Source: Leptolyngbyaceae cyanobacterium C42_A2020_001 (lineage in GTDB: Bacteria; Cyanobacteriota; Cyanobacteriia; Leptolyngbyales; Leptolyngbyaceae). From it: a stretch of 64,000 bases of DNA. Positions 1-8,001 of the stretch are shown one piece after another (the stretch's first letter is position 1; the number at the start of each line of letters is the position of its first letter). The notes under the pieces were generated by a model, which had not been told where the DNA came from, did no database searches, and worked only from the letters and a program-made list of their open reading frames with translations. Both the position numbers and the translations under genes were made by a program. Where the stretch lies: the NCBI GenBank assembly GCA_015272515.1, contig JACYLN010000081.1, positions 1-64,000 on the forward strand. Direction: 5' to 3'.

Positions 1-744
1 CCTATCTTCTGACTCCTGACTCCCGTCGGCTGACGCTCTGGGAAGCCTGACTCCTGACTTCTTCCCTCTTCCCAACCACAATAACGTCACCACTTGTCCG
101 GCAAATGCCAGCAAAAAGAAGTAATGCACATAAAAGCCGAGGCTGTTGACGGCAATCCACCCCAGCCAAATGAGCGGGCGAAATTGACGACGATGCAGAT
201 CGATTAGTATTTGATACAGCCCGGACAGCGCCAGGATGACCAACAGCATCGGCAAGGTGTAATGGCGGGCTTCTTGCGACAGATACACGCCAAAGGGTGA
301 AATTGCCATCACAACTGCACCCAGCAATCCGGCTTTGTGAGAAAAGGCGATGCGATTGAGTTGATCAATAGCCGCGATCGCGACTACCCCAAACAACGCT
401 GGTAAGGCTCGCAGTTTCCATACCCAGGAAAGCGGCAGCGAATTCACCCAACCCAGCCACTGATGCATCCAGCAAAAGAACAGCGGCGGATGGACAGATT
501 GGGTCGATACGGTGACAGCAATTTGAGTGCAGGAAGCGTCTGGATTGAGGTTGAAGACTTGCTCAAAAGCGGCAAGCGGCAGTGCCTGCTGCAGTGGCAC
601 ATCGTAGTAAGTGCGCCCCAGGCTAAATAAGGCGGTAATCACCTCATCCATCCACAGTGGCTTGAAGTCCAGATTCCAGAACCGGAGAATGGCTCCCAGC
701 AGAAGAATGAGCGCCAAAAGAGGAATACGTTTTGCGATCGTCAT
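1..744 (-). CDS. GT-C fold glycosyltransferase (family 39 / PMT_2-like), 3' part outside window
   Basis: Reading frame starting at ATG 744 and still open at base 1, giving 248 visible codons. It encodes a polytopic membrane protein. An N-terminal membrane helix (about residues 7-22) is followed by LWMDE (D33-E34), the acidic pair in the first extracytoplasmic loop typical of GT-C lipid-phosphosugar-dependent transferases. Further hydrophobic helices follow, and the SQEARHYTLPM segment is common in cyanobacterial family 39 proteins. The likely role is sugar transfer from a polyprenyl-phosphate donor; the acceptor is unknown. The last visible 20 codons are low complexity and derive from GTCAGGA heptads (in-frame repeat insertion), so the visible C-terminal end may be a linker between membrane segments. 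No neighbour is visible on the left. Confidence 0.75.
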   Translation of the reverse strand, partial: MTIAKRIPLLALILLLGAILRFWNLDFKPLWMDEVITALFSLGRTYYDVPLQQALPLAAFEQVFNLNPDASCTQIAVTVSTQSVHPPLFFCWMHQWLGWVNSLPLSWVWKLRALPALFGVVAIAAIDQLNRIAFSHKAGLLGAVVMAISPFGVYLSQEARHYTLPMLLVILALSGLYQILIDLHRRQFRPLIWLGWIAVNSLGFYVHYFFLLAFAGQVVTLLWLGRGKKSGVRLPRASADGSQESEDR

Positions 745-869
745 CCTGCTATTCAATCAGAGGTTCGCCTATGTAGCAAATTGCTACAACTGATATTTCA
801 CCTGAGCAGAGAGAATCACAATAAAACTGTGAGGAGGTTGTGTTCATCCGAATTAAGGAGGTGAACAAC

Positions 870-1223
870 GTGTCTACCAAATCTCTCCACAAACCAACTC
901 ATCATGCCAATCATGAAAGTTTGTGGTGTCCTAAATGTCAGGATTATGGCTTGGTATATTGCGACCACAATGACGAAGATCTATGGAAATGCGTTTATTG
1001 CAATTACCAGGTGAACTTGACGAAAGGCACCAGAAGCAGTGGCAGTGGTGAGTCTTTCGAGTTTCCGTGGGAAGTTTTCTTTGCGGCAATCATTGTGTTT
1101 CTCTTCATGTTCTTTGCCAAAGAGTTTGCTTTGGAAAGACAGTTCTCTCAACGATTTGACGACAGAGGTCAGATAACTCTTCCCGCTAATTTTCGTTGGT
1201 GGCAACGCTTACCGACTTTTTAA
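870..1223 (+). CDS. Small zinc-ribbon protein with one membrane helix
   Basis: I do not recognise the family. GTG 870 is chosen because AAGGAGGTGA lies just upstream at good spacing; an upstream in-frame GTG at 840 sits only two bases from its own AGGAGG. The 117-residue product has CPKC and CVYC pairs about 24 residues apart, forming a probable zinc ribbon. A Gly/Ser-rich linker follows, then a membrane helix (VFFAAIIVFLFMFF) and a short basic and aromatic tail. It may be a membrane-anchored, metal-binding adaptor. The 3' end overlaps the convergent gene at 1209 by 15 bases. No function is assigned. Confidence 0.6.
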   Translation: MSTKSLHKPTHHANHESLWCPKCQDYGLVYCDHNDEDLWKCVYCNYQVNLTKGTRSSGSGESFEFPWEVFFAAIIVFLFMFFAKEFALERQFSQRFDDRGQITLPANFRWWQRLPTF

Positions 1224-1799
1224 CTCAGCTTCCAGTTTGGGTAGGTCTTCGCGCAGAAAAACAGTGAGTCTGCCAGCATAGGCAAAGCCATCAGGGCGAC
1301 GAGTGACTTCCAGCCAGTAAGCATAGCGATCGCCTGCTCTCACTTCTCCTTGTGTTGCAGCCAACAACGGCGTATCTCGGTTAATTGCCTGCCCAACCAC
1401 TCCTTGACTGGGATACGTGTAAATCCGTGTGGCTTGGGCATAGTCCTGGTAAATGGCGGGACCGTAGATGGCACGTAGTGATTCCTCCAGGCGAAAGAAG
1501 GTAATGCCCTTGATCATGTCAAACAGTGCCAGTTCTTCCGTGCGGATGACACTGCCACCAAAGCCGATCGCCGCTCTACCCACTTGCATCGGCAATGCCT
1601 GAAACGTAAACCGTTGAGCGGGTGAGTCTGATTTTCTCACGAGTAAGCGTTCTCCCCGGACGGGGCGGAGGGTTGGGTTTGCCTGAATCCAGGAAGCAGC
1701 TTCGTCAGCCGTTTGTCCAGGTAGGGCGTGGGCAGATTGCCCTAAGAGTGACAGCGCGATCGCTAAACCCAGCGCTGTTAGCAGGTTGCTTCTCCCCAT
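1209..1799 (-). CDS. Exported hypothetical protein
   Basis: A 196-residue protein with a clear Sec signal peptide: MGRS, a hydrophobic core to about residue 22, and a probable cut after AHA (SAHALPG). The mature part has no cysteines or recognised catalytic motif. It reads as a soluble alpha/beta domain, with segments such as FDMIKGITFFRLEESLRAIYGP. It is probably periplasmic or lumenal. Similar proteins are, to my knowledge, restricted to cyanobacteria; no function is known. Start ATG 1799 lies 40 bases downstream of the recJ stop, so it may be co-transcribed with recJ. Confidence 0.7.
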   Translation of the reverse strand: MGRSNLLTALGLAIALSLLGQSAHALPGQTADEAASWIQANPTLRPVRGERLLVRKSDSPAQRFTFQALPMQVGRAAIGFGGSVIRTEELALFDMIKGITFFRLEESLRAIYGPAIYQDYAQATRIYTYPSQGVVGQAINRDTPLLAATQGEVRAGDRYAYWLEVTRRPDGFAYAGRLTVFLREDLPKLEAELKSR

Positions 1800-1838
1800 G
1801 ACCCCTCTCCTTCGTGCAGTGACGATGCCATCTTGCCA

Positions 1839-4484
1839 TTAGTTTGCAGAATTGGAGCCATCGTTTGACGAATTGTTGAGGGTCGCTGCTACCTGCGCCG
1901 CGATCGCTTGAATGGATGCCAGCGGCAACTGGGCAAAATACTGACGATGAAAGCGCTCTTCCCGCACCGCAATCAAAAATTGCCTCACGGCTTCCATCAA
2001 CACTGGATGCGATGGCTGTAATGGTTTGCCCTCCACAACCTGGATCTGAATGCCATGCTCCAGTGATTTCAGTGCAAACCCCAAATGCACCAAACTTTTA
2101 CAGCCAGCTTGCAACGCGCGATCGCCAATGCCCAACTTATCCAGCAATTGCTGACGAGTGACCAACTTTCCAGTGCGGCTCAGATACTTGGCAATCCCGA
2201 CCAACTGCTGCCAGAGTTCCATTGGAGGAGTCGTTGATGGCAGGGAAAACGCGATCGCCAATGGTCGTTGTTCCTGCCAGGCGCGACGAATCCACAGTTG
2301 CAGTTCCGTCCAACTGGCGGGAGGCGTGGAGAGGATGAGGGGAGAGGGGGAAGTGGGGGAAGTTGAGGGAGATAGGGATGATGGGGCAGGAGTCAGTGCT
2401 GAGTGCTGAGTGCTGAGTGCTGCCTCCCTTCTTCTGCCTCCTGACTCTTGAATTCCTTCTTCTGGCTCCCTCCAATCCAAAATCCATTCATGGTTAAACT
2501 CTACCTGTTGAAGCAGAGTCAGTTCAGCATGGGGACGCAGTGCAATAATCCGGACTTCGTAGCGGCGATCGTAGGCGTTAAAGTCAAGCTCAACAATAGC
2601 ATCGCATCGCTCTGGCGGAAAATCATCCCGGTAGTGCCCCCACCAGGTGCCGGGAAATCCCTGCTGACTCGATTCATCCCACAGTTCAAATTCTGTTTTG
2701 ATGTATTCAATCTTCTGTCCCCGACGATCTTTAATCTTCTTGTTCCAGAGATTGGTAAACCAGCAGTTCTGAATCAGCAACCGTGGTGCCGGATTGCCAA
2801 TTCCGCACGGTTCCAGTAGCTTTAATTCTTGAAATAAGTCTTTCCCCAAATCACTCACCGTCACAACTAAATCGGCATAAATTGCGGGTATAGCCTGCTC
2901 ACCCATCTGTTGCCGCAATTGCTGGTTAATCGCCTCTGTGAACAATGGCAAATTCTGTACAGGCAAACTCAAGCCTGCCGCAAACGGATGCCCCCCAAAG
3001 CGGTAGAGCAAATGCTCCTGTCCTTTTACAAGTTGGTAGAGGTCGATCGCGTTAACCGAGCGAGCAGAGCCTTTGGCAAGGGGATGGGGGATAGGGGATA
3101 GGGGCTGAGGTGGATGAGTAACGGGGTGGGTGGGTGAATAGGTAGGTGAGTGAATGGGTGATTGAGGAGTCGAAGAATTTTGAATTTTGGCTTCCGGTGA
3201 GTCAGCCGAACCGAATTTTGAATTTTGAATTTCTCCTCCCTCTTCCTTCCCTCTCTCCCCTCTTGCCTCCTCCTCCTGCCTCCATCCTTCTGTGCTCAAC
3301 AGAATCGTGGGTCTGCCGTATTCCTGAGCAATTTGCCCTGCCACAAGCCCCAAAACGCCAGGTTGCCATTGGTCATCGGCGAGAACAATGACGCGGGTGG
3401 TGGAAAGATCGAGTTGGGTAAGGCGATCGCTGACTTGCTGCAACACATCTTTTTGTAAGCCTTTGCGGCGGGCGTTGGCGAGTTCGGTGGCTTCTGCCAG
3501 GTGGGTGCAAAGATGCCGATCCTGGCTGGTGAGCAGTTCCACACAAAAATGAGCATCCCCCTGAATGCGGCTCACGGCATTGATGCGTGGGCCCAAGCCA
3601 AAGGAGATATCGGTGGGGCGATCGCCCGTGCGTTTGCAAAATTCCAGCAGTTTCGCCACCCCTGGTCGGGTTGCCCTAGTAGGATCACTCTGCTTCTGCA
3701 ATTGTTCAATTCCTCGTTGCGCCAGATAGCGGCAATCCCCTTTCAGTTCCACTAAGTCGGCAATTAACCCGATCGCCACCAGATCTAGTAAATGCTCCAG
3801 CGGTTGTTGTGGTACATCCGGCATCACTTCGTACAGCGCTTCCACCAGCTTGTAAGCCACTGCCACTCCAGAGAGCGTTGCTAATGGATGCCCTTCCGGT
3901 AAGTAACGCGGATTAATAATGGCAGTAACAGGCGGACGCATTTCTGGTAAGGTGTGATGATCGGTCACAATCACATCCATGCCTAAACTTCTGGCATACT
4001 CAATCTCTTCCAGGTTGGTGCTACCCGTGTCACAGGTAACACTCAACTGACAGCCTTTAGCCTTCAGCACATCCAACCCCTGGCGAGACAACCCATGCGA
4101 CTCTATTAGGCGGTTTGGAATGTAGTAAAACAACGTTTTCTGTGGCTGAAAAAACTGACCCAACCCATCCCACAGCACAGCCGTTGCCGTCACCCCATCG
4201 GCATCAAAATCGCCCCAAATGCCTACAATTTCTTGGTTGTTTCGTGCCTGTTGTAATCGAGCCACTGCCAGCTTCATCTCCCCCCCAAACTCAAACGGGT
4301 TGGCAGGTTTGTAATATTTGGCGCTGAGAAACCCGGCAATTTGCTCTGGTTTACAAAATCCCCGTTGCCACAATAATTGAGCCAGCACCGTACCTTTTAG
4401 CTCTGGCATTACCTGCCGAATTGCTTGCACTAGCCATTGCGGAGGATTGCTCGTTTGAATCTGCCATTGAGGTTGTTCTGGCAT
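1839..4484 (-). CDS. recJ: Single-stranded-DNA-specific exonuclease RecJ with two low-complexity insertions
   Basis: RecJ degrades single-stranded DNA 5' to 3' in recombinational and mismatch repair. ATG 4484 (MPEQPQWQIQ) is preferred over an upstream frame extension because homologues start near here. Visible DHH-phosphoesterase motifs are DFDADG (residues 92-97) and VTDHH (DHH at 175-177). A DHHA1 region follows, with RFGGHPFAAGLSL as the conserved GGHxxAAG-type motif. The product is 881 residues, far longer than about 570 for typical bacterial RecJ. Part of the excess is two Pro/Ser/Glu/Lys-rich blocks, roughly residues 398-475 and 670-718, encoded by tandem heptads and by repeats of the kind usually found between genes here. 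Cyanobacterial RecJ also carries a C-terminal extension. The gene diverges from the AbiEii gene. Confidence 0.93.
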   Translation of the reverse strand: MPEQPQWQIQTSNPPQWLVQAIRQVMPELKGTVLAQLLWQRGFCKPEQIAGFLSAKYYKPANPFEFGGEMKLAVARLQQARNNQEIVGIWGDFDADGVTATAVLWDGLGQFFQPQKTLFYYIPNRLIESHGLSRQGLDVLKAKGCQLSVTCDTGSTNLEEIEYARSLGMDVIVTDHHTLPEMRPPVTAIINPRYLPEGHPLATLSGVAVAYKLVEALYEVMPDVPQQPLEHLLDLVAIGLIADLVELKGDCRYLAQRGIEQLQKQSDPTRATRPGVAKLLEFCKRTGDRPTDISFGLGPRINAVSRIQGDAHFCVELLTSQDRHLCTHLAEATELANARRKGLQKDVLQQVSDRLTQLDLSTTRVIVLADDQWQPGVLGLVAGQIAQEYGRPTILLSTEGWRQEEEARGERGKEEGGEIQNSKFGSADSPEAKIQNSSTPQSPIHSPTYSPTHPVTHPPQPLSPIPHPLAKGSARSVNAIDLYQLVKGQEHLLYRFGGHPFAAGLSLPVQNLPLFTEAINQQLRQQMGEQAIPAIYADLVVTVSDLGKDLFQELKLLEPCGIGNPAPRLLIQNCWFTNLWNKKIKDRRGQKIEYIKTEFELWDESSQQGFPGTWWGHYRDDFPPERCDAIVELDFNAYDRRYEVRIIALRPHAELTLLQQVEFNHEWILDWREPEEGIQESGGRRREAALSTQHSALTPAPSSLSPSTSPTSPSPLILSTPPASWTELQLWIRRAWQEQRPLAIAFSLPSTTPPMELWQQLVGIAKYLSRTGKLVTRQQLLDKLGIGDRALQAGCKSLVHLGFALKSLEHGIQIQVVEGKPLQPSHPVLMEAVRQFLIAVREERFHRQYFAQLPLASIQAIAAQVAATLNNSSNDGSNSAN
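2394..2421. repeat. Heptanucleotide tandem repeat inside recJ
   Basis: Four copies of a 7-base unit (GAGTGCT, the first starting CAGTGCT). They lie within a longer purine/pyrimidine-biased block (about 2330-2465) that also has a GACTCCTGACTC-type unit near 2440. Translated in frame on the minus strand, the block becomes the second low-complexity insert of RecJ. Confidence 0.9.
3085..3290. repeat. Degenerate and heptad repeats inside recJ (first insert)
   Basis: On the plus strand this is GGGGATAG-, GGGTGGGTG- and GAATTTT-type repetitive sequence. GAATTTT occurs in direct tandem at 3213-3232 with period 7, and pyrimidine-rich TTCCCTCTCTCCCCTC-like sequence follows. The same kind of sequence fills non-coding gaps elsewhere in the window (7905-7980, 34104-34190, 51910-52140). 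Here it is read in frame as a Pro/Ser/Thr/His-rich linker. Confidence 0.85.
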
Positions 4485-4589
4485 TGGGGACGTTCTGATT
4501 TGAAGTTTAGATACCGCGCTTTTCGGTCGGCGCAAACTTTAGGATTGCTTTATCCTAGCGAATAAGTCTGTTCTAATCGTTGGTGAGCG

Positions 4590-5543
4590 ATGTCGGTTGT
4601 GCCCGATTCCATCAAGGTTCCCAAAGATTTGCCATTTCTGGAAGCGATTTCATGGCAATTAGCAGATTGCCGCCAACTTACACCTTTAGAAATGTTGCAT
4701 CAATACGAACGTAACTGGCATTATCTGGGCGTGTTGGGCAATCTCAGCGTTGAAGAGTCAGCATTTGTGCAACAGTTGAGCCACCAGTATGGTTCCTGGT
4801 TATTGATGAATGTCACAGTAGAACTGCATCAAAAAATTTTGGTTGTTTTACGCCATTTGAATGCCGATTTTTTACGGGATTGTGGTGTTTATTTTGGTGG
4901 AGGAACCTTGCTAGCTTTAACCCTTGATGAGTATCGAGTTAGCCAGGATGTTGATTTTTTGTGTTCGTCTACCGGTGGCTACCGTCAACTTCGTCGAGCT
5001 GTTTTCGATCGCGGCTACGATGCACTTTTTGCCAATCGACACGACATTGAGTTGCCACGGGAGATTCAGAGTAACCAGTATGGCATTCGCTTTCCTGCTA
5101 TGGTAGACGGACACTCCATTAAGGTTGAAATGGTCTCAGAAGGCAGAATAGAACTGGATGATCCTGAAACTTTGGATGCAATTCCCGTGGCGTGTTTGAG
5201 CCGAGTGGATTGTTTTGCCGAAAAGCTATTAGCCAATGCTGATCGCTGGCTTGATGAATCCACTGCTTCCAGAGATTTGATCGATTTAGCGGTGCTGCGA
5301 TCGCACTCGCCCATTCCAGAACAAGCAATCACCAAAGCTGAAGCTGCTTACCCTGTAGTCGAACCCTTGAAACGAGCCATTACCAATTTTCAAGCAAAAC
5401 CTGATTACCGCGATCGCTGCTACCAGATGTTGTGTGTGCGATCGCCCAACCTGGTCATTGACGGACTCGATCAACTCGCGGCTGATTTCAAGCTGTCACA
5501 CACTCCGCGAACCACTCACGAAACATCAGGGGGAGGAAATTGA
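4590..5543 (+). CDS. Nucleotidyltransferase, AbiEii/AbiGii toxin family, with extra N-terminal domain
   Basis: The 317-residue protein contains a DNA polymerase beta-like nucleotidyltransferase fold. GGGTLLAL near residue 108 is followed by RVSQDVDFL, the G-G/T...R.S.D.DF signature of AbiEii toxins. Later come a Lys in CFAEKLLA and an SRDLIDLAVL segment, both usual in the family. AbiEii enzymes transfer nucleotides to target RNA, such as tRNA, and act in abortive infection or as type IV toxins. No AbiEi-like antitoxin ORF lies beside it. Residues 1-75 before the toxin-like core (LTPLEMLHQYERNWHYLGVL) look like a separate small helical domain; an internal ATG at about residue 74 marks the boundary. 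The 3' end overlaps the convergent DUF2887 gene by 28 bases. The domain call is firm; an actual toxin role is inferred. Confidence 0.8.
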   Translation: MSVVPDSIKVPKDLPFLEAISWQLADCRQLTPLEMLHQYERNWHYLGVLGNLSVEESAFVQQLSHQYGSWLLMNVTVELHQKILVVLRHLNADFLRDCGVYFGGGTLLALTLDEYRVSQDVDFLCSSTGGYRQLRRAVFDRGYDALFANRHDIELPREIQSNQYGIRFPAMVDGHSIKVEMVSEGRIELDDPETLDAIPVACLSRVDCFAEKLLANADRWLDESTASRDLIDLAVLRSHSPIPEQAITKAEAAYPVVEPLKRAITNFQAKPDYRDRCYQMLCVRSPNLVIDGLDQLAADFKLSHTPRTTHETSGGGN

Positions 5544-6409
5544 TCAAACCAGGCTTCCAGATCATTCACCGACGAAAAGCTGAGGAGGGCAACGGCAAGG
5601 GCTTCGAGTTGCTCCAGGTTGAGTGTTGTAAGGCGAGCAGTCACTGTATCTGGCAACGGTGAAAACCGTTGATTGAGCAACATTAGAATGAGCGATCGAC
5701 ATTCTTCTTGCCGTCCTTCTTGCCGTCCTTCTTGCCGTCCTTCTTGCCGTCCTTCGGCTTTAGCTTCCTGGTAAACCCGTGTTTCTTGTAGGCGAATTCC
5801 CAACATCTCTTCCACCTCTGCTCTGCTCATTCGGTCAAATTTATAAACCATAATCGTCGCGATCATATCCATTATGGCGCGGCTAATTTTGGGATCTCTA
5901 GCTTCCTGCCGCGATCGCGCCAGTAACTCTCGCGCTGCTGGTGCTGCCCCAGTTTCATCAATAATCGTTAAAACCATCAAAGCCACACCTAGCGAAAGCT
6001 GCTGAATTTCGCCTAATTCATCTAGATAGATTCGCTGAATATGATCGCTGCTCAAGAGCATTTGGTAAGGCTCAAGTTGGGCTTGCTCTGTTGCACGGGA
6101 AGGATAAATAATAACTGCGTACCAATCGTTGAACCGTTGGCGGTTACGGTAAAAGTAAAGAAATAATTCTCCGAATAAACGCTCGTAGAGACATTCATCC
6201 CTCTGAAACTGCACTTCACAGAAGTAAACTACAGCAGAGCGATCGCTATCCGGAGGAAGGAAAACCCCATCGATTTCAAACTTTGGCTCCTTCACTGCAA
6301 CAGAGTCAAAGCGGTAAGCCGAGGCATTGTCTGGAGGCTGCGGCAACAACTCAAACAGAAAACTGGGGAATTGCTGAAACAACTGGTAAAAAATTGAATC
6401 TCGTCGCAT
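5516..6409 (-). CDS. DUF2887 / Rpn-like putative nuclease with DUF4351-like C-terminus
   Basis: The 297-residue product starts at ATG 6409 (MRRDSIFYQLFQQFP), one base after the stop of the GNAT gene, so translational coupling is likely. The N-terminal domain, with FEIDGVFLPP and VVYFCEVQFQRD, resembles the PD-(D/E)XK-derived DUF2887/RpnA group: D...E-x-Q with the catalytic Lys replaced by Gln. A charged hinge of four EGRQ units (about residues 220-236) leads to a C-terminal LILMLLNQRFSPLP...LEAWF domain, as in DUF4351. Cyanobacteria carry many such paralogues, often called putative transposases. Real activity is unknown. Confidence 0.8.
   Translation of the reverse strand: MRRDSIFYQLFQQFPSFLFELLPQPPDNASAYRFDSVAVKEPKFEIDGVFLPPDSDRSAVVYFCEVQFQRDECLYERLFGELFLYFYRNRQRFNDWYAVIIYPSRATEQAQLEPYQMLLSSDHIQRIYLDELGEIQQLSLGVALMVLTIIDETGAAPAARELLARSRQEARDPKISRAIMDMIATIMVYKFDRMSRAEVEEMLGIRLQETRVYQEAKAEGRQEGRQEGRQEGRQEECRSLILMLLNQRFSPLPDTVTARLTTLNLEQLEALAVALLSFSSVNDLEAWFDQFPPPDVS
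5703..5750. repeat. 12-base tandem repeat inside the DUF2887 gene
   Basis: Four consecutive copies of CCTTCTTGCCGT (the first slightly altered) encode EGRQ four times on the minus strand. The unit length is a multiple of three, so copy-number change would lengthen or shorten the hinge without shifting frame. Confidence 0.95.
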
Positions 6410-6410
6410 A

Positions 6411-6977
6411 TCAAGATTTTGTTGGTCTGCGAGGGCGCTTCCAGACTGCCCGTTCTGCCTTTTCCCGTTCGTAGGCAATCAGCTTGCCGTAGTATTCGTG
6501 CTTACTCAGGTTCATAGAAAGAAAGACGTGCCTGCGGACGTTATTAAAGCCTTTGCGAGTAAAAAACTTGACGGCGGGCACATTCTCCGGGTCGGTGTCT
6601 GCCATCATGAAGCGGGCACCGTCATCGATCATGCGCTCCACCAGGCGATCGACCAGGCTGTCGGCAACTCCGCGCCGCTGAAACTCTGGATTAACGCCCA
6701 GCCAAAGAATATAGCCATAAGTCCAGGTGGCTTTGTTGATAATCGTGCCTAGCACAAACCCTGCCAGTTTCTCGTCTGCTTCTGCCACCAAACAGTATTC
6801 TGGATCGGTGTTGTAGAGTCCAATCACTTCCCACTGATCCCAGGTGCGGTAGATAAAGGGATACAGGTCGCTGGTAAACAGCATCTCGCCCAGGTGATAC
6901 ACGGGAGCCAGATCGTTAATATCCATATCCCGAATAGTGATAGGTAAGGGTTCGTCAGGTTTTGATTCGGCAGTCAT
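6411..6977 (-). CDS. GNAT-family N-acetyltransferase
   Basis: A 188-residue single-domain acetyltransferase. The acetyl-CoA loop is visible as VNPEFQRRGVADSLVDRL (Q/R-x-x-G-x-A, about residues 105-122), preceded by beta-4 (YGYILWLGV) and followed by the conserved Asn/Phe segment ENVPAVKFFTRKGF. The substrate could be a protein amine or a small molecule and cannot be read from sequence. The C-terminal basic tail (EREKAERAVWKRPRRP) is unusual. It lies immediately upstream of the DUF2887 gene (one-base gap), so the two are probably one operon. Confidence 0.85.
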   Translation of the reverse strand: MTAESKPDEPLPITIRDMDINDLAPVYHLGEMLFTSDLYPFIYRTWDQWEVIGLYNTDPEYCLVAEADEKLAGFVLGTIINKATWTYGYILWLGVNPEFQRRGVADSLVDRLVERMIDDGARFMMADTDPENVPAVKFFTRKGFNNVRRHVFLSMNLSKHEYYGKLIAYEREKAERAVWKRPRRPTKS

Positions 6978-7045
6978 GGGAGCGAGATGGGGTGGGAAGG
7001 CAATAGGACAACCAGCACAATGTAGGGTACCAGAGGTTAGAAAGA

Positions 7046-7885
7046 TTACAGTGGGATTTCTGCAATCTCAGACAGGGTGGGGAGAACGTTAGGCAGTTGA
7101 GCGGACGCGATCGCCCTATCCTCTTCAGCTATCAAAGTATTGTCTGAGGAGACAGGAGTTCGACCGCACCGTGCTGCAAAACTACACACTTCACACTGCG
7201 CCGATCCCCATCCTACCTGGGGAAAGGGTTCGCCTGCCTGGTAACGGCTGAGCCAGTGGGAGAGTTGGTTGAGCAACTGCGTCAATTCCTGGCGAGTTTG
7301 CTCGTGTTTACTGGTGTTGTATTGAAATGTCAGGCTTTGTGGCGTGGCGGTTGCCTGTTCTGTTTGAAAAAACCAGTACACCATTGAGATTTGTTCCGGC
7401 AAATAAGCACTCGTCTCGGCAAGAACAAATGGATACAGGCGGGTTTGCCAGTTTTGCTCTAGCCAATGGGCATTTTGGGGACGGGGGTAGGTTTTCCAAT
7501 CCAAAATTTTGGCGTGATGATTCCCTATCAGTAACAGGTCATAGCGTACAGTCAGTAGAAAGCTGGCGAATTCCAGGGTGCGATCGCTCTCCGGTTGTTG
7601 CTGGGCTTCTGCATCTAAAATTTGGGGCGCAGCCGCCTGAAATGCCATTAACCACTGTTGCAATTGGGTTTCTTCTGCTAGCACGGAATTAACTGGCAGG
7701 TCGAGCAACCATTGCTGGAGCACCAGGTGAAATCGTGCTCCCTGGAGGAGGCGTTCTTGCTGAGCGATCACGTCTGCCGTCCCCAGTTGTTCAATAAAAC
7801 TGTGCTGAAACTTACGCGGACACGCTGTAAGAAGATTCAAGTGTCCTTGAGAGAGACGCAAAAGTGTGGGAGGGGAGGATGCCAT
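7046..7885 (-). CDS. PD-(D/E)XK nuclease-family protein with four-cysteine cluster
   Basis: A 279-residue RecB/Cas4-like nuclease domain protein. It starts with LSQGHLNLLTACPRKF, the first cysteine in the usual place. The core motif is seen as RYDLLLIGNHHAKILDWKT (D...D-x-K). QTRLYPFVLAE matches the Q-x-x-x-Y motif, and a C-terminal CEVCSFAARC follows. C18 plus the three C-terminal cysteines match the Fe-S cluster arrangement of AddB/Cas4 relatives. No cas genes or helicase are adjacent, so this is probably a stand-alone cyanobacterial RecB-like protein. Start ATG 7885 is the first codon of the homologous region. Confidence 0.8.
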   Translation of the reverse strand: MASSPPTLLRLSQGHLNLLTACPRKFQHSFIEQLGTADVIAQQERLLQGARFHLVLQQWLLDLPVNSVLAEETQLQQWLMAFQAAAPQILDAEAQQQPESDRTLEFASFLLTVRYDLLLIGNHHAKILDWKTYPRPQNAHWLEQNWQTRLYPFVLAETSAYLPEQISMVYWFFQTEQATATPQSLTFQYNTSKHEQTRQELTQLLNQLSHWLSRYQAGEPFPQVGWGSAQCEVCSFAARCGRTPVSSDNTLIAEEDRAIASAQLPNVLPTLSEIAEIPL

Positions 7886-8001
7886 TGGAGATGATGCGGA
7901 AGGGGGAAGTGAGGGTGGGGGCGTGGTGGGTACTGAGTGATGGGTGATGTGTAGACAAGTGGCTAAGTGGATAGGTGATCGGCAATCTCAAATCCTTCGG
8001 C

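Noticed and set aside
2394-2421. Possible CRISPR-like array
   Set aside because: Units are 7 bases with no spacers; it is simple tandem repetition, as are 57581-57613 and 5703-5750.
4590-6977. Complete defence island
   Set aside because: Only a lone AbiEii-type gene and a DUF2887 gene are present; no restriction, integrase or further defence genes flank them.
7046-7885. Cas4
   Set aside because: Cysteine pattern is similar, but there are no cas genes or repeats nearby; it is better called a stand-alone RecB-like nuclease.
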